Shown: piece after piece, positions 9,775-23,900 of the stretch
Layout of the letters: the number at the start of each line of letters is the position of its first letter
Position numbering within the stretch: the first letter of the stretch is position 1
Origin: Ligula intestinalis
Lineage: Eukaryota; Platyhelminthes; Cestoda; Diphyllobothriidea; Diphyllobothriidae
Assembly (NCBI GenBank): GCA_036362985.1
Contig: JAYGXS010000004.1
Location: 29,874,981-29,938,980 of the forward strand
DNA: 64,000 bases
Reading direction: 5' to 3'
Made by a program: the position numbers and the translations under genes
Notes under the pieces: generated by a model
What the model was told of the DNA's origin: nothing
Databases searched by the model: none
The model's input: the letters and a program-made list of their open reading frames with translations, nothing else

Positions 9775-12700
9775 CTGAACACACACACACACATAGGAAG
9801 AGGTAAATCGACGCAGGCGTCAAGCTCACAGCCAAAAAGACGTTAGGAGAGAGGCAAAAAGGCAGACCGATTCCTCCGTTCACTTTAAGTTATCGCAAGT
9901 GGCAGCTGCAACTGCATCCCTCCCCGATACAATAGAAACTGTTCTGATTTCAACAGGCCGGTCGCTGGGATGGACAAACACATACACGCAAACTTGTAAT
10001 GCGGAATGTACATTTGTGGGTATGAACGTCCTGTAGACGATGTTATAAATGTAGACAAAGCCGAGATGTCAGCGCCAAATTACGCCCCGTGTGAGTTTCC
10101 AGGGAAGAAGACGACCAGAAGAGCGCAACAGCGGAATGCGTACAAAATATTTTGGGCAAAAAACTTGTGAAGCTATGTCCATCGGGCCAATCAGACACTA
10201 TCCTGGCGTGATTGACTTGTGACTCAACGCCTGGCTGTAGCTTGAATTTTAAATTATTGATTTATTGACTGCCAGTCAGCGTTCGCCACGTTCAGACCGA
10301 TCGATAGCCTGTCGTGAGCGCGGCTCGCTACTTGCGTGCTGGCCCCTCCTAACAGACGAAACCTTTCAAAAGGCAATCAATACCAATGCTTGGAGGGTTG
10401 ACAACTGACAGGACAACTTGGACACCGCAGTCGGCCCAGTGTGTGTCTTGTTGTGTGGAATGGCTAACTGTGGGCTGACAGTCAGGCCCAATGGCTCGTT
10501 CTTACTGTGGCCTTTGTGGCATTCCCAGGCGAAAACCTACCTAGCTAAGTGCACCGTTGGTACGCGTGTTAAGTGTTGGTCACGACAGCCGCCTGCACTC
10601 CCCATATCCGGTCTTCTCGACTATCGTCTTGAAATCGGGTCCGGCGTGGTAGTGGTGAGAGTGGGGCAGATTCTCCGCAAGCCTACTCTCGCTATAATCC
10701 CGCGTTGCTTCAGCTTACTGAAGCTCGTGATGGACATCGTCGAGAACGACGGTCGAACTGTCGGGTAGGAACGTCTTGTTGACCAAACCTCTCACAAGGC
10801 AATCGATACCAGGGCAGAATAGATCCTGAGAGAAATTATTCAAAAAGAGAAAGGGTTTTGGGTCCAAATTCCAACAGAGGATGACTATTCAATGCACGGG
10901 ATAAGATTATACTGATGAGCAGCCACACAAAACCCCCATTGTTAGCATTCGTATTCAGTGAGCCATCATAGTTGATGGAACACTATGTTTAATAGAGTAC
11001 ATATTATTTGTTTGTGCACCGATCTATTCCTCAGGATGCGCCCATCCTGGGATAATGCTTTTGCGAGTCGGATCAACCAACTGTGTTCCGCAAAGCTACG
11101 GATAATTGATATGTTACTAACCAACTGTTAGTAACACATCTTTTTAATGCTTTTGTCATAAGAGTATTCCGGCTCAGACAAGGCACCGTGATATAGCTAT
11201 TTCGGGCTATTGGCCCTCATCAGCCACGGGTAGCCAACTCTAGTGTAGCAGCTGAAATTGCCGCCACACCCGATTTTCGAACTCGCGCCTCGCCGGTCAG
11301 GGGCAGACGTCCTAACCATTGAGCCATCGAGGTCGATGTCTAGCCGGTTGTAGATCGGGAGTATATATTATTTGTTTGTGCACCGATCTATTCCTCAGGA
11401 TGCACCCATCCTGGGATAATGCTTTTGCGAGTCGGATCAACCAACTGTGTTCCGCAAAGCCAATGATAATTGATATTTTACTAGCCAACTGTCAGCAACA
11501 CATCTGTTTTATGTTTTGAGTATTCCGGCTCAGACAAGGGCCAATAGCCCGAAATAGCTATATCACGGTGCCTTGTCTGAGCCGGAATACTCTTGTGACA
11601 AAGAGAGTATATATTGGCACAAACTACGTATGACACAAGACGCTGCACGACGAAGGGTCTAGTTTGCCGGTGAATACAGGGATACGGTCGGAGAAGTTGC
11701 TTGCGAAGACGACAGCTGCCGGGTCCCAGGGGAAGGAAACAGTCAATGAAGCGTAGAAGAGCGAGTGACGGCATGTGTATGAGTCTGCTAACTAATAAAG
11801 AAGAGCTTCAGCTGATGAACTCCAAAAATACAGTATGTCTATGAACAAAACAAATTAGCAGGGAAAATTGGAAACAGAGCGTGACGTGACGGAATGCAGG
11901 TGAACGAGCTCACAGCCACGCATGAAACTGATGGAAAAATTGGTACTACGAACTCGACGGTCAAGCAGGCATACTTCTTTTCAAAGTCAAAGCGCAGCTT
12001 ACGTCAAAGGGTTTGTCTGCTGAATCCAAGACTTCATCCAAGTACTTGTCCGTAAAGGCTTCTCGCTCAAAATTTGCTGACCTTAAGGTAGAAGTTTTGA
12101 AAAGAAGAAATATAGTTAATATGTGACTAGCAACTTGTGCAGGGGACAGAAATACTAGCATTGATGCTGCTCAATTCGCGTCTACACGAGAACTCTTCAC
12201 GCCGGTTCTTTCAGGAGTGCAATATGGAAACAGTCCCTGCAAATGCTACAAAGAGAGCGCGAGCAACAGGCTCTAGTTAGGCAAACAGGCACTTCAACTG
12301 AACAGAGTCCGGGTAAGCCGGAGGATAAGCATCAACACAGAACGCGACGTATAACTGTTTGAGAGGACGATTGCATACAAAGAGAAGAAGCCGACCGCAC
12401 GGCTCTTGTGTCACTTTGTAAGCTTCTTTGTTAGTTTAAAAAGTGGTGTAAATCAAGGGAGAAAAATGTTAACGAGAAAAACATAACTAACTACATAGGA
12501 GAAGGCACAGCCCGGTAGACAGTTTCAAAGTCTCACTGGCAGTTCAAGTAGTTTGCCAATAAAGCATATAAGAAGTGCGTTTAGCTATGAGACTAGTATT
12601 AGGATTATATGACAAGGAGTACCGTCTTTGAGGAAGGAACAGTATGTTACGAAAACCACCAGACATAACGGTCGAAGCCCAGATAGCCAAAGAGATAACC

Positions 12701-15700
12701 GGGATTTATTAAGTAAGAAAAATCGTCAAGAAAACAAACTTCGAAATCAGCTCATTAAAGAAACACAGATTTTGTGTGAAAATGGACTGTTAATTCGACT
12801 CGAATGAGTTCTTGTGCCAACATAAATTATACAACAAGAAGTGCATTGTGTATCGTCCTTAACTGATGAAAATCTTAATCAAGCACTGATAACGAAACGC
12901 TAATGGTGGCGCTCGAGAAACATTCCAATTTTTAACCAGTTGTCCATTTTGTTACACTGAAACTGATGTGAGCCATAAGTCCCATTAGTTGCCAATCACG
13001 TAAATGCAAAAAGACATATTTTGAGGAGGCATTCACTGCTTAAGTTTCAAATAAGTAGCATTTGAAGTGGCATTTACGTAAACTTTGGACTACATTTAAC
13101 ATTAGGTTTATCTACGAAGCTTTTTTTACTAGAAACGCATTATGTATTCTTCAAGAATAAATGCTGACAAATGACACGAATTCTCACTTTTAGCATTGCC
13201 AGTTTTGAAGGAAAATTGTTATTTCCAAGCAATGGAATGCATATTCATTAGTTCCGCTCAGATTTTGTCAAGCTTCGTCGGGCGTTTGCGTAGGTGGATT
13301 TTAGTCGGCTCCTAAGTCTTCAGGAACTTGTTGCGAATGTAGAAATTATGCATCACTTTTGTCACACGATATTCTATTGCAAAGGCGTCCACATGTTCCG
13401 ACAGTGGCAAATGCCAGGTTAAGTAGATATCCTTCAAAAACGTCTGGAGAAACTTGTCCTATATTCTGGACTATAAGGCACACTAAAAAGCCTTTTATTT
13501 CCCTCAAAAACGACAGTGGGCCTTGTATATCGATCAGTTCTGGTTACTGACCTGGAAGCGATTTATATAAGAATAAAAGTTCGAAGATAAACCACTCATT
13601 ATCATCCTTTTTTGAGTAGAATAAAGACTTTTAAGTGCACCTCATAGTCCGAAAAATATGCTAAATCAAACATGAATATTCTACCCGGAGCAATTGCGGT
13701 TGGCACCGAAAACATATTCAGGATGGCAGTACTCGGGAACAGAGGTAATTAATCCACTCCAAATTGCACGTGTTTTGTGTCAAGCCATATCGGCCACTGT
13801 CGTAGGCCGCCATTGACTTATAACTGTCGCAGTTCAAAGAAAAACCCCACTAAACTTAATATTGCGGCTAATTTTACAAATCAGCAATGAACACCCTCCT
13901 GAAAGACCGTCCGCATAAGTGACTTTGAAAGGCTGGTGGTAAAATATTCAGTCTTAAACTAACAAACGTATATTTTGACTACAGTAGACGCCGTTGATTA
14001 TCCAATATTTCGACATATGCGAAAGACTTATACTCTTTCGCTAATTGGAATTGAATCCAGTTGTGAAACTGATTATCGCATAGTGTATTCTGAAGTAACT
14101 GCAGTCAGGATAGAAAGCCGGCTTTTTAACGAGCTTCGTTCCGACTCCTAGCAAAACGTATCTATTGTAAAAACTGACTATTTAAGTAGCATGCATTTTT
14201 ATCATTGATTTTGACTGCCTTCATAAATTCAAATATATTTTATGGAAAACATGTACGAGAAAATTATTTTTGTACTTTTTTGATAGCAAATTACGTGTTA
14301 TTTTAATTTTATACTCAAAGAAAGGGTAGCTTTCGGTTTTAAATTAGTTGCTTATTATGAGCTTTTTACGATTGTTACGTCTTCATCCATAATAAAACGT
14401 ATCCATCAATTTATAAGTGCTGCCTATACTGCATAATTGTCCAAATCTATTTCAGTATTTGATGACTAAAAGGTGACGTCTTCCTCAAACTGTAGGCGAA
14501 ACTGCACATTTCCTTAAACAGGATGCACACAGTGCGCAGTTTTTAAACCTTGAATTCGAGTGTAGCATTCACTCCTTTAGAAAATTGTTTGGCAATAAGG
14601 CAACCTTTTTAAAACCGAAATCTACATTTTCTTTGAGTATAAAATTTAAAGAACGCGTAATTTGCAATCAAACAAGTACAAAAAATAACTTTCACGTGCA
14701 TGTTTTCCATAAAATATCTTTGAATTTATAAAGGCAATCAAAATAAATGATAATAAGGCATACTACTTAAGTAGTCAGATTTACAAGAGATGCGTTCTGC
14801 TAGGAGTCGGAACGAAGCTTGTTAAAAGCCGGCTTTCTATCCGGACTGAAATGACTTCAGAATACACTATAGGATAATCAGTATCACAACTGGAGTCAAT
14901 TCCGATAAGCGAAAGAGTATTAGTCTTTCGGATATGTCGAAATATTGCATGATCAACGGTGTCTACTGTACTAGTAACAGGCTAAGGCCCCAAAACCCAC
15001 CGAGCTGCAAGGATGACACCCTCAAATGATTACCCCCTCTCTCCCTTTCATTTTAATAAATTTACGCGAGGAGGACAATTCACCGATCTGAGTGCACGAG
15101 CATGTGTGTCACATTCGCCTGATGGCTAAAATTTAGGCACGTCGCAGGACGTCGCATAACCAGGGCTGCGGGTGGCCGATAACGGCAAATGAACCCAAAA
15201 TGCCGATTTCGAGCCCCCCCCCCCGTCTGCCCTGCGTTGTTGGCATTCCCTCAAAATGCTGAGATTGCTTGTAGGCTTGCGCACTTTATCTTCAATGACT
15301 CGACGACACCACTGATTGTGAACACCTCTTAGAAAATGCGGCTTCATGGGAAACTTAGTCCAACAGTCGTCACCAGGAGAAAATAAAGGGCTGACAGTTT
15401 GGGAGAGCAAATAAGTAAATATGCGTGCTCCAGGGCACCCGTTGTAAAGAAGACAAAGGCGCGATTACTAGGATAGCAATTGTATTAGTCTAAGTTTTCG
15501 GCCACACACAAGAGGCTATCGTCAGAGAAAATGGGAGAACAGCAAGCATTGGCGCATAAACGCGGCTGTATTAGAGCACTCTTTCAGAGGACACACTGCA
15601 AGGAACCGGAGGGATGAGTGCGAGATCTGCGACATCTTCGGAACCAACTGGCAAGGAATGGATACCCGAACAGCTTCGTCAGCACACACGGAGAACAAAC

Positions 15701-18700
15701 AAAGGAGAGCAACCAACAATCTGGCACTCCCTACCGTACAAAAATGTGTTAGAAGCAACTTAACGTATGGCTGCAGAGCTCAGTGTGGGTACTTGTACTT
15801 GTAACGGCATTCACCTCGGGTGGGTTGAGCCGGCATCAGTTTTGACATTGACTGCATCACGAATCACAACTGTCCAGGTGCGTCGATCTTGCGCCTGTTC
15901 ACACGAGAGCGCCATCCATTCACGGTTACACCGGCGTAGGCCGTAGACGCATGGGCCGGAAACGGACGACAGATCCTGCTTGACCGTTGCTGTCCAAGTT
16001 GTCAGCTGCCCGCCGCGACGTGTGTGCCAGGTGGGGGGAGGCGTCGCCACAAGCAGGTCACGAATCAGCGCACCATCATCACGCCGGGACGCATGCCCGA
16101 ACCACCGAAGTCGTCTCTGAAGCAAGAGTGGACGGAGAGCGTCCAGGTGACAGCGTCGGCGGAAATCGGAGCAGCGAATTCAGTCGACGCATCGGTGACG
16201 AAGGATGCGGCGTAGGCAGTCATTGTCAAACACCTCAAGGCGCCTCATGTCCTCAACGCGCATAGGCCATGTCTCTCCGCCATAGAGCAGGATAGATCAA
16301 ACCACTGCTTGGTAAACACGGGACTTTGTGCGTAGTGATATTTCCCTCCTATTCCATAGAGGAGCGCACAGACGTTAGAAGGCAGATCGGGCACGATTGA
16401 CACGTTATACAACCTCGTCGACACCTTGACCCGTTTTCGTGACCAAAGAGCCCAAGTATCTAAACTAGTCAACTATTTCGAGAGGAGCACCGTCGAGAAC
16501 AATAGGAGTGACAGGTGTAGGGGGCACACAGGAGAGCATGACCTGGGTCTTAATGGCGTTTAGGCGTTATCTGATGTATCGTGCACGCTCATTGATCTGG
16601 TCCAGCGCCTGCTGAACTGCAATACAGTTGTCGCCAAAGAAGACGACGTCATCAGCATACGCCAAGTCAGTCACCCATTTCGAGCGATGAAACGGCACTC
16701 CCGGGAAGTCATCCAGTGCTTTGGTCACGATCCAGTCTACCGCATAGTTGAACAGGGTTGGTGAAAGGGCACAGCCTTGGCAGACGCCCGTCCTGACGCT
16801 AAAGGCCTCCGTGTCGCCGTTCTGCGTCCTCACCCGTGTGGAAGTGCCACGATAGTATGCCTACATGAGAGTGAGAAGCTTAAGTGGTAGGTCGTCCGTC
16901 CTCATTATGTTCCACAGCGAACTGCGATCGACAGAGTCAAATGCGGCAGCAAAGTCGATTAACCATAGAACAGTGGGTAGTTGGTGGCCCCATCTCAGTT
17001 CCAGCACACGGCAGAGATTGAAAATCTGGTCGGTGCAGCCAGGACCGGGTCAAAATCCACTCTGGGTTGGGCGGGTGCGCTGGTCTCTCGCAGTTTGGAA
17101 ACGTTTGAGAAGAAGAGACGTGAATGTTTTCGCCGCAACATCGATAAGGCTAATGCCTCTGTAATTGTTGCACGCTCGTCTATCGCCTTTTTCACACAAA
17201 GGGAGGATCACTGCTTTTCTCCAGTCAGAGGGCACAACTCTGCTGTCCCATATCTTGGAAAATATTTGTTGTAGCCAGGGCCCAATAGCCTCGAGTGCAC
17301 ATTTGAAGAGCTCCGGCGGGAGGTCATCCTCACCAGGTGCCTTGTTGTTGCGTGGCCTCAAGAGAATGGAGACAACTTCCTCTACACTGGGTGGCTCAGC
17401 GTTGCACTCATACAGATGGTGAGGATCGTCCGCATTAGGCGACAGGTCAGACATCACAGGGGAATCATGGTTAAGGTGGTCACAGAAATGCTCGCGCCAT
17501 CTCTCTAACCGATCATCGATCTTAGTGATGACAGCACCGTTGCGATCCAGTAAAGTTTCGGTGGTGTTCCCCGAACCTTTGCTGGCCTGCCTTAAGAGTC
17601 GGTAGAGCTTGTGGGTATCACATCTGGTAGCTGCTCGCTCCGTTTCCGAGGCAAAGTCGCTCCAGTAGGCGTTCTTATCGGCTCGGATGTCCCTTGTCGT
17701 TTGGCGCCGCAGCTCTCTGTAAGTGGGGGAGCCAGTGAGTCTGGCTCGACCGGTCTCCTCAGCTAACTCAAGCGTGGGTCTAGCGATCCAGTCGCGATGT
17801 CACCACCGGGTTTTGCCCAGATGGGTGTATGCCAGCTCTGACATCGCGGCCTTCAGGGACTGCCAAGCGGGCTCTGGGTCCGCTCGGGCGTCAGGGTACA
17901 GGCTGACTCAGCGTGAGTATTGCTCATTGACCGACAGCTACCATGTTTTCACGGGTTGTGCAAATAAAAGACCGACTGGAGGCGGGTGAGCAGTCTAGCA
18001 TCGTTCAGAAAGTGCCGTGTCGCGATTGCTTTTACCATTATACTGGGCAGACCGGGCGACGACTTAGCTCGCGAATAACAAGGCATAAATGGGTGTTGCG
18101 AAAATGCGACATATAGTCCCAGGTCGCTACCACGCTCTGGAAGAAGGCCAAGAATTCGACTTCAAAGGAACGCGGATAATGGCACACGCCACTCATAAGA
18201 CGGGACGAGAACTACGGAAGGCCTGGGTGTCAGACTCAAACTCCATCTACAGACATGTGGATGTAAAACACTGTTATTTTGCACTCCGTGCGACCAAAAA
18301 GCATGGCCCAGTTCGTGTCCAGGCACGCACGCTGCCACGCCAAGGGCTCACGCCACAACGCCAGGGACGCGCGCAGACGGTACCATGAGACGGCGTGAGC
18401 GTGGACCAATCATGAATGCTACCCCCTCCCCAGCTTCACCCTCCATTTACTCGTACCTGGATTTCTAAAGATGTGAATGTTTGTTTTGCCCTCGTTTTCC
18501 CTAACGATAGCCACGTTAAACGATAATAAAGATTAGGGAAATCTACCGATATAAAGCATTTCGAAATGCAATAAAAACGCATACAGCATTTATTAAAGGA
18601 TATTCCACCGCTTATCCCAATTCTTCACCCCAAACTCCCCTATAACCCCCGTTTCCACAGGACAAAATGCTGCGACTAGGGATGTATGAAGTGCACTCCT

Positions 18701-20930
18701 TTAACTACTGTTATAATATGTTTATTATGCCAGTTTACAGGCAATTGTGCCAGTTTACAGGCAATTGTTGCCCTAAAGGCAAACATCAATGCCATTCACC
18801 AGGGGGAATCAAAAGTTGAAAATAAAATACCGTACGCCCACATTATTTCCAGATTCGATAAAATTGTGAAACTGCTTTTCAGTAGTAGCATAAGGATGCA
18901 AGATAATTATTTCCGCACTAATCCACTGAACGGTAGGCTGGGGCAGTGAGAAACAAGTTGAGCTCATAGCAAGTGCGCCACCTGCTCGCTTACAGATGGT
19001 GACAAAAAATGAAAGCGCTGATTGATTCTAATCTTGTCTTTCTATTAGGTTTTTTTCGCAAATTGTGCTTGACTAAAATATCTGGTCTATCTCATTAAAC
19101 GATACTCGAATGCCGAGGTGTGTTTTCGATCATAAATGATTGCTACGATTGCCCTGTAAAATGAACCGAAAGGTATTACAGTCACGCCAGCATGATGGCC
19201 TTTCGGCCGCTTGCTAAGTCTATGCATTTTACTGGACGGTTTCGATACTTTTCGAAATTCAAATATATTTGATAGAAAAAATGCACAAAAATTAGGTAAG
19301 GATGAATTATAGGACCCCCTAAACAGAACATGAAAGCAGAAAGGGTCCATAATGCAAGTGTCCTTGCGTTAAATTCCAGGGAAGGATATGATTTCCGTTA
19401 CTTATAGGATTAGGATTCAGATTAGGGTTAATGTTTAGGTTTAGTTGAGGACTACCGTTAGGAGTAGGACACCGGAATATTCGCTCTTCCTCCATCGACA
19501 GAGTGTTCCAATTCCCGTATCATGTCTAAGGTTGCCTCATAAATAATCATTCTTCCATTCAATTCGCAGTCAACAAGTTCCTGAATGTTTTGACTGGAAA
19601 AAAGGGTGTCCTAAGCTTTAAAAAGGTATTTCTTTATGGAATGTTTACGATAATTTAAATGACATGGCATCAGTAAGTTTAGTGATGCTCTTTATGCTAA
19701 ATTCTATGAGTTCCATATGCGCGTCCGTGATAAGTTAAATAGCAGTATGATTATCTTTACACAGAATTTAAGTCACTTTAAGGCTTTCGCCCTTGAGCTC
19801 CCTATTCATAATCAAAATCGCATAATAGGTCCACCGTAACAATAGTACATAATACAAATGTACAAATGTAGGCTTAACATCAGCGATAAGTGTGAGCCAG
19901 TTGCAAGGTGCTGCTACTGACACTTTGTTCATTATATCTGCCACAGTTTCTCAGCAAATGAGAATCAAGTTTGTGTTTAAAAATTTCAACAGTATCTGAG
20001 AGGACCACATCTTCCGGGAGCATGTAGTCTGGAATACTTAGGGGCGACTGCAAACGGGAACAGGAAACGAGTTTCAAAACAGAAAGATACCCCTTCTTCG
20101 AGTATGCAATTTAGAGGAGTAATTTGCTACTAAATGAACAAAAGTAAGGTTAGTTTTATGCATGTTTTCTTCAAAGTATACTAGAATGAATAGGGACATC
20201 CAATATCAATTGGGAAAATTTACACTGCATAAGTAGTCACTTTTACCAAAGGAAGAGCCTTTGCAGGCGCCCAGAAATAAGCTCAGTCAAATGCCGACAT
20301 CCGGCTAACATTTTATAAGCCATATATTACAGTTCTATTATTCGTTTATATGATCGCTTGATTATTCTACATAAGCCAGCTGATTTTTGACAGAATAGTG
20401 CAGATGAGTCCAAGTTATTGGAAATAAAAAGTAGTATTGCACAGTTCTACCACAAATTTACAACCACCTACGGTATAGTGACGGCGTTTGAAGCCTCAAA
20501 ATAGGTGTTGGTTGGTACGATGCTAAAACCTTTAAATCACACGCTTTAGCGGATCATATTTGATTATCAATAAATTAAGAGAAGGTGAAAATCCACCTTG
20601 CCCAGTTATTAGCAAAGACTTGTAAGAAAGTAATAAAAACAGGGAAAATGAACGATGCAAAAACTATAAACGCGTCAGCTAAGGATTTTTGTGGGAATTG
20701 TTAGCGGTGTGGTATGGCTTGATTTCCAATTACCTGAAAAAGTAGGACAAAGAGAGGGAGAGAAAGAGAGAAAGGAAAAACAAGAAACCCACCTTTTCAC
20801 GCGACCGCTGAGATTGGCAAGGTGAATTTTAAGCCAGCGTAGACCGTTCTCGCCGAGAGGAAGACCCTTGGCAAAGACTATGAGCCCACGCGCAACATCA
20901 CTTCCTTCATTACACACGAGAGAGAGAGAG

Positions 20931-20967
<37 letters not shown>

Positions 20968-23900
20968 AAGAAAGTAAATAGGTTAAGCTCGGCGCTGCTT
21001 GGTTGAAAGTTACTTGTAAAATCTACAAGAGTGCACTTAGAAAGATTGTCAAGAGGATGTAGCGAAAGATAGGAATGGGAAAACGATCAAGAACTACGGT
21101 GAATGAACAGGCAAAAAGGTAAATGATAAATATAAAAAAGTATTTACTTGTTAATAGCTTCATAAAACTAATGGGCATTTGGCTGCACCTGCCCATAATA
21201 TGACATGTTGAAACTCACCGAAGGGTGGCATATCGAGGCGTGGAGGGGATCCCTGGCAGATAATAATACCCCAATAGTCAATCAACTACTATATAACTGT
21301 AGAACTTACTACCATCTTATAAGCAAGCATAGCGTCCGATGTAGACTGTGGAAGCACGAGCATCGTAATCAGAAAACTTACGTCCTGGAATTTCAATGGT
21401 TGAAAAAAGACCATAGGCACAACACTCCGAAATAATTTCCACTTATTGACATTACGTATAACGTGAACTTGCTTACTTATCAGTAAAATATGCAGAAACA
21501 GTAATGCGCGAGCTTATCTGTGGCTACTACCGGCTGTTTAATAAACTATCTTCAGCCGAAACCCAATTAAATAATTTTGGATCGGTGTGTAAAGGAAAAT
21601 CATATTCTCCCTCCGGAGAAAGAGACAGAATTTTCATCTCAGTTCCTATGGATTGTTTTCCGTATATATGTATGAAGGTGCATAAACCCTTGGAAGATAT
21701 ATCGTTCGGAAACACACACAGTAAGAAGTATATGAATCACGAGAACATTGATCAAAGTGAGAAGGGAGAAAAGTAAGCAATTTACGCACAGTTTCCAAAA
21801 GTAAGGTATTCGGGAAATAGTTTTTACATTCACTGATAAGTGGAATTTGCAAAAAGTTGGAAACACTGGTGCAGTCTGGTTATTTAGATCACCATGTAAA
21901 TCGTCATTTTCATGGCATTATCCTTTCTCTATCTCCTTGGTTGTATGTTAGTCACGGAGAGTTCGTTGTTAAGAATGATTAAAATTACTTCTTTAAGCCT
22001 TCCAATACATAAAATACTAGGCTTCATAACAAAAGACGGTTCGCATAGACGACGAGACCTCTGCAAAGTATCGTAAATAAAACATTCCCCAAGTAAAGTA
22101 CATGCAAAACAAGAGTTAAATACAATGCTTTTGGAAATCGAAAACAACGCGGTCTACAGTAAATTAACCATTCTGAATGATATATTTCGAAATTTTGGAG
22201 GTTGAACTAAATACAGCACTGGGAATACAACAAGCTGCTGTTGACGACTGTCGACCAGAGCGCGCATCGTTGCTTACTACACATTTTATCACTACATAAT
22301 GTTTACTTAAACACAGAAAGTAGGATGTTTCCTGGCGCTATTAATGCGCTCGAGGAAATCTCTACAGTTTGCAAGAAACCTCATTGGACACACTCTTAGA
22401 GGGGGTTACAGAGTGTGAATGATGGAGACGTTCTGCTGAAAAAAAAGGTTTAACGTTAGAGCAAAACGTACCCATATGGTGAAAATGCGGCGGACATGGA
22501 TAGACGCGGCCACGGAAGTCCATACTGTGTGGGAACCAGAAAATTTTGTCTCGGTACTAAAAGGGGTATACAAATCGTGGTCAGATTACGGGAAAAGGGG
22601 TAGTAATTGAAGTGCAAAGTAGAATTATTCAAAGCTAAGTGGTAAAGGCATGGACCTGCCAAGAAGTTCGCGTAATAATAGCGGTAGTACCATGAAGATT
22701 TAAACAAAACAGTGGCGAGGGTTCCCTCAAAACGATTTCAGTGACCTCTTTGTACTGAGATAGCATGCTATTCAGACGCAGTAACTACACGCGAAAACCT
22801 CGTACGCACAAACTCGGGTATAAATAATAAAATAGCCTAAAAATGGCTCATTCTAAACATTTAAAACCTCAAACTTGAAAATGTTATTCTCCATATAAAA
22901 ACCTTTAGATGATATAGTCATTTGACCAAATTGTGAAAACTCGGCTGCCTCTTACTATGCCGTCCGGCTGAAATCTTATGGATTCTAAGCAAGACTTTTA
23001 ATAGTCAGTTCTCTAAAGAACTATTTCAGTGTCTGATTGGAAACGTAGGTCAGCCAGTAGAAGATGATTTAATGAAAGCTATTGAATTCGCCTGTCAGCT
23101 TGGAACCTGATTCGCGATAGAAAGGCGATACATTTCGGTGGCCCAGAGCGACCGAGTTTCGTCATACGTCTTTCGAATATTATATGATTCCTTGTAGGCC
23201 TTTGCACGCTCTTCACGGGGCAGATCCCTGAAAAACAAAGACGCCTAATAGAGCATATTTTGGAAGGAAGCGCTAGCCAAAATCTGCTGCAGTCAAATAA
23301 AAAACCCACATAGACATAAGGTCGGTATAGGCGAGGTGGTGCGTCAGGTACCAAAAAATAGCATCAGGAGTTCAGAAGACATTTTTTTGGTCTTATTGGA
23401 TTTCTAAACTAGAAGAAGGCATGAGCGCACATGTTCTGACTTTGAATATACTTTACAAAACCCACTACCTTAATGTGAATTTTAAAACAAGACACCGTAA
23501 GATTGTATTCAATGAAAACGTGAAAATTAGTTTGTTGCGTAAATCAGAGATCCTTCAGGAGGAAAGTATGGGGCTCACCGATCGCTTAATGGAACGCGTA
23601 GGTTCCGTTGCTGCGTTAGCGATTTTTGAGTATAATTACGTTCCCTAGCAGTGCTATAAAATTAACCCAATCATTTAAAATTTAAAATTATTCACTGTAA
23701 AAGGCCTAGAATTCGTGTAACATGCCGACATACGCGAAAGCTGATACTCTTTCGCTAAGCGGCATTGTGTAAAGTTGTAATACTGATTATTGTGTAGAGT
23801 ATTCTGAAGTCATTTCAGTCACAATAGGACGCTAGCTTTTTAACGAGCTTCTTAGTGACCGCTAACAGAACTGGTAAATGCGGCTACTGAAGTAGTATGC

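Larger units (their letters stand above)
10995..11600 (-). repeat. Tandem repeat of period 364 bases carrying a SINE and ribozyme
   Basis: The block from ATTATTTGTTTGTGCACCGA (near 11004) to about 11130 recurs at 11368-11490, offset 364. The sequence between the copies contains, on the minus strand, a tRNA-like head and a hammerhead ribozyme. The block GAGTATTCCGGCTCAGACAA recurs at 11162 and 11517. After 11538 the second unit turns back on itself: 11539-11596 is the inverted complement of the preceding motif. Confidence 0.85.
9775..12002 (-). other. POLRMT: POLRMT intron
   Basis: Holds the tandem SINE/ribozyme repeat (10995-11600). A block at 10360-10390 is repeated imperfectly at 10785-10812 (AAGGCAATCRATACCA). 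11600-12000 shows nothing else. Confidence 0.8.
12082..20792 (-). other. POLRMT: POLRMT intron, about 8.7 kb
   Basis: Holds the palindromic TA element (13982-14968) and the PLE/RTE nest (15436-18540). 12082-13980 shows nothing recognisable. 19220-19290 and 20090-20250 resemble inner parts of the TA element (for example AAATTCAAATATATTTGATAG). Confidence 0.8.
20905..23106 (-). other. POLRMT: Two POLRMT introns (20905-22471, 22557-23106)
   Basis: Apart from the GA microsatellite and the exon at 22472-22556, only short chance ORFs are seen. Confidence 0.7.

Noticed and set aside
11806..11850. CTGATGA as a hammerhead core
   Set aside because: No GAAA partner and no stem II.
14100..14900. Inverted and repeated blocks as a CRISPR-like array
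   Set aside because: These are the two arms of one palindromic transposon; there are no short regular spacers.
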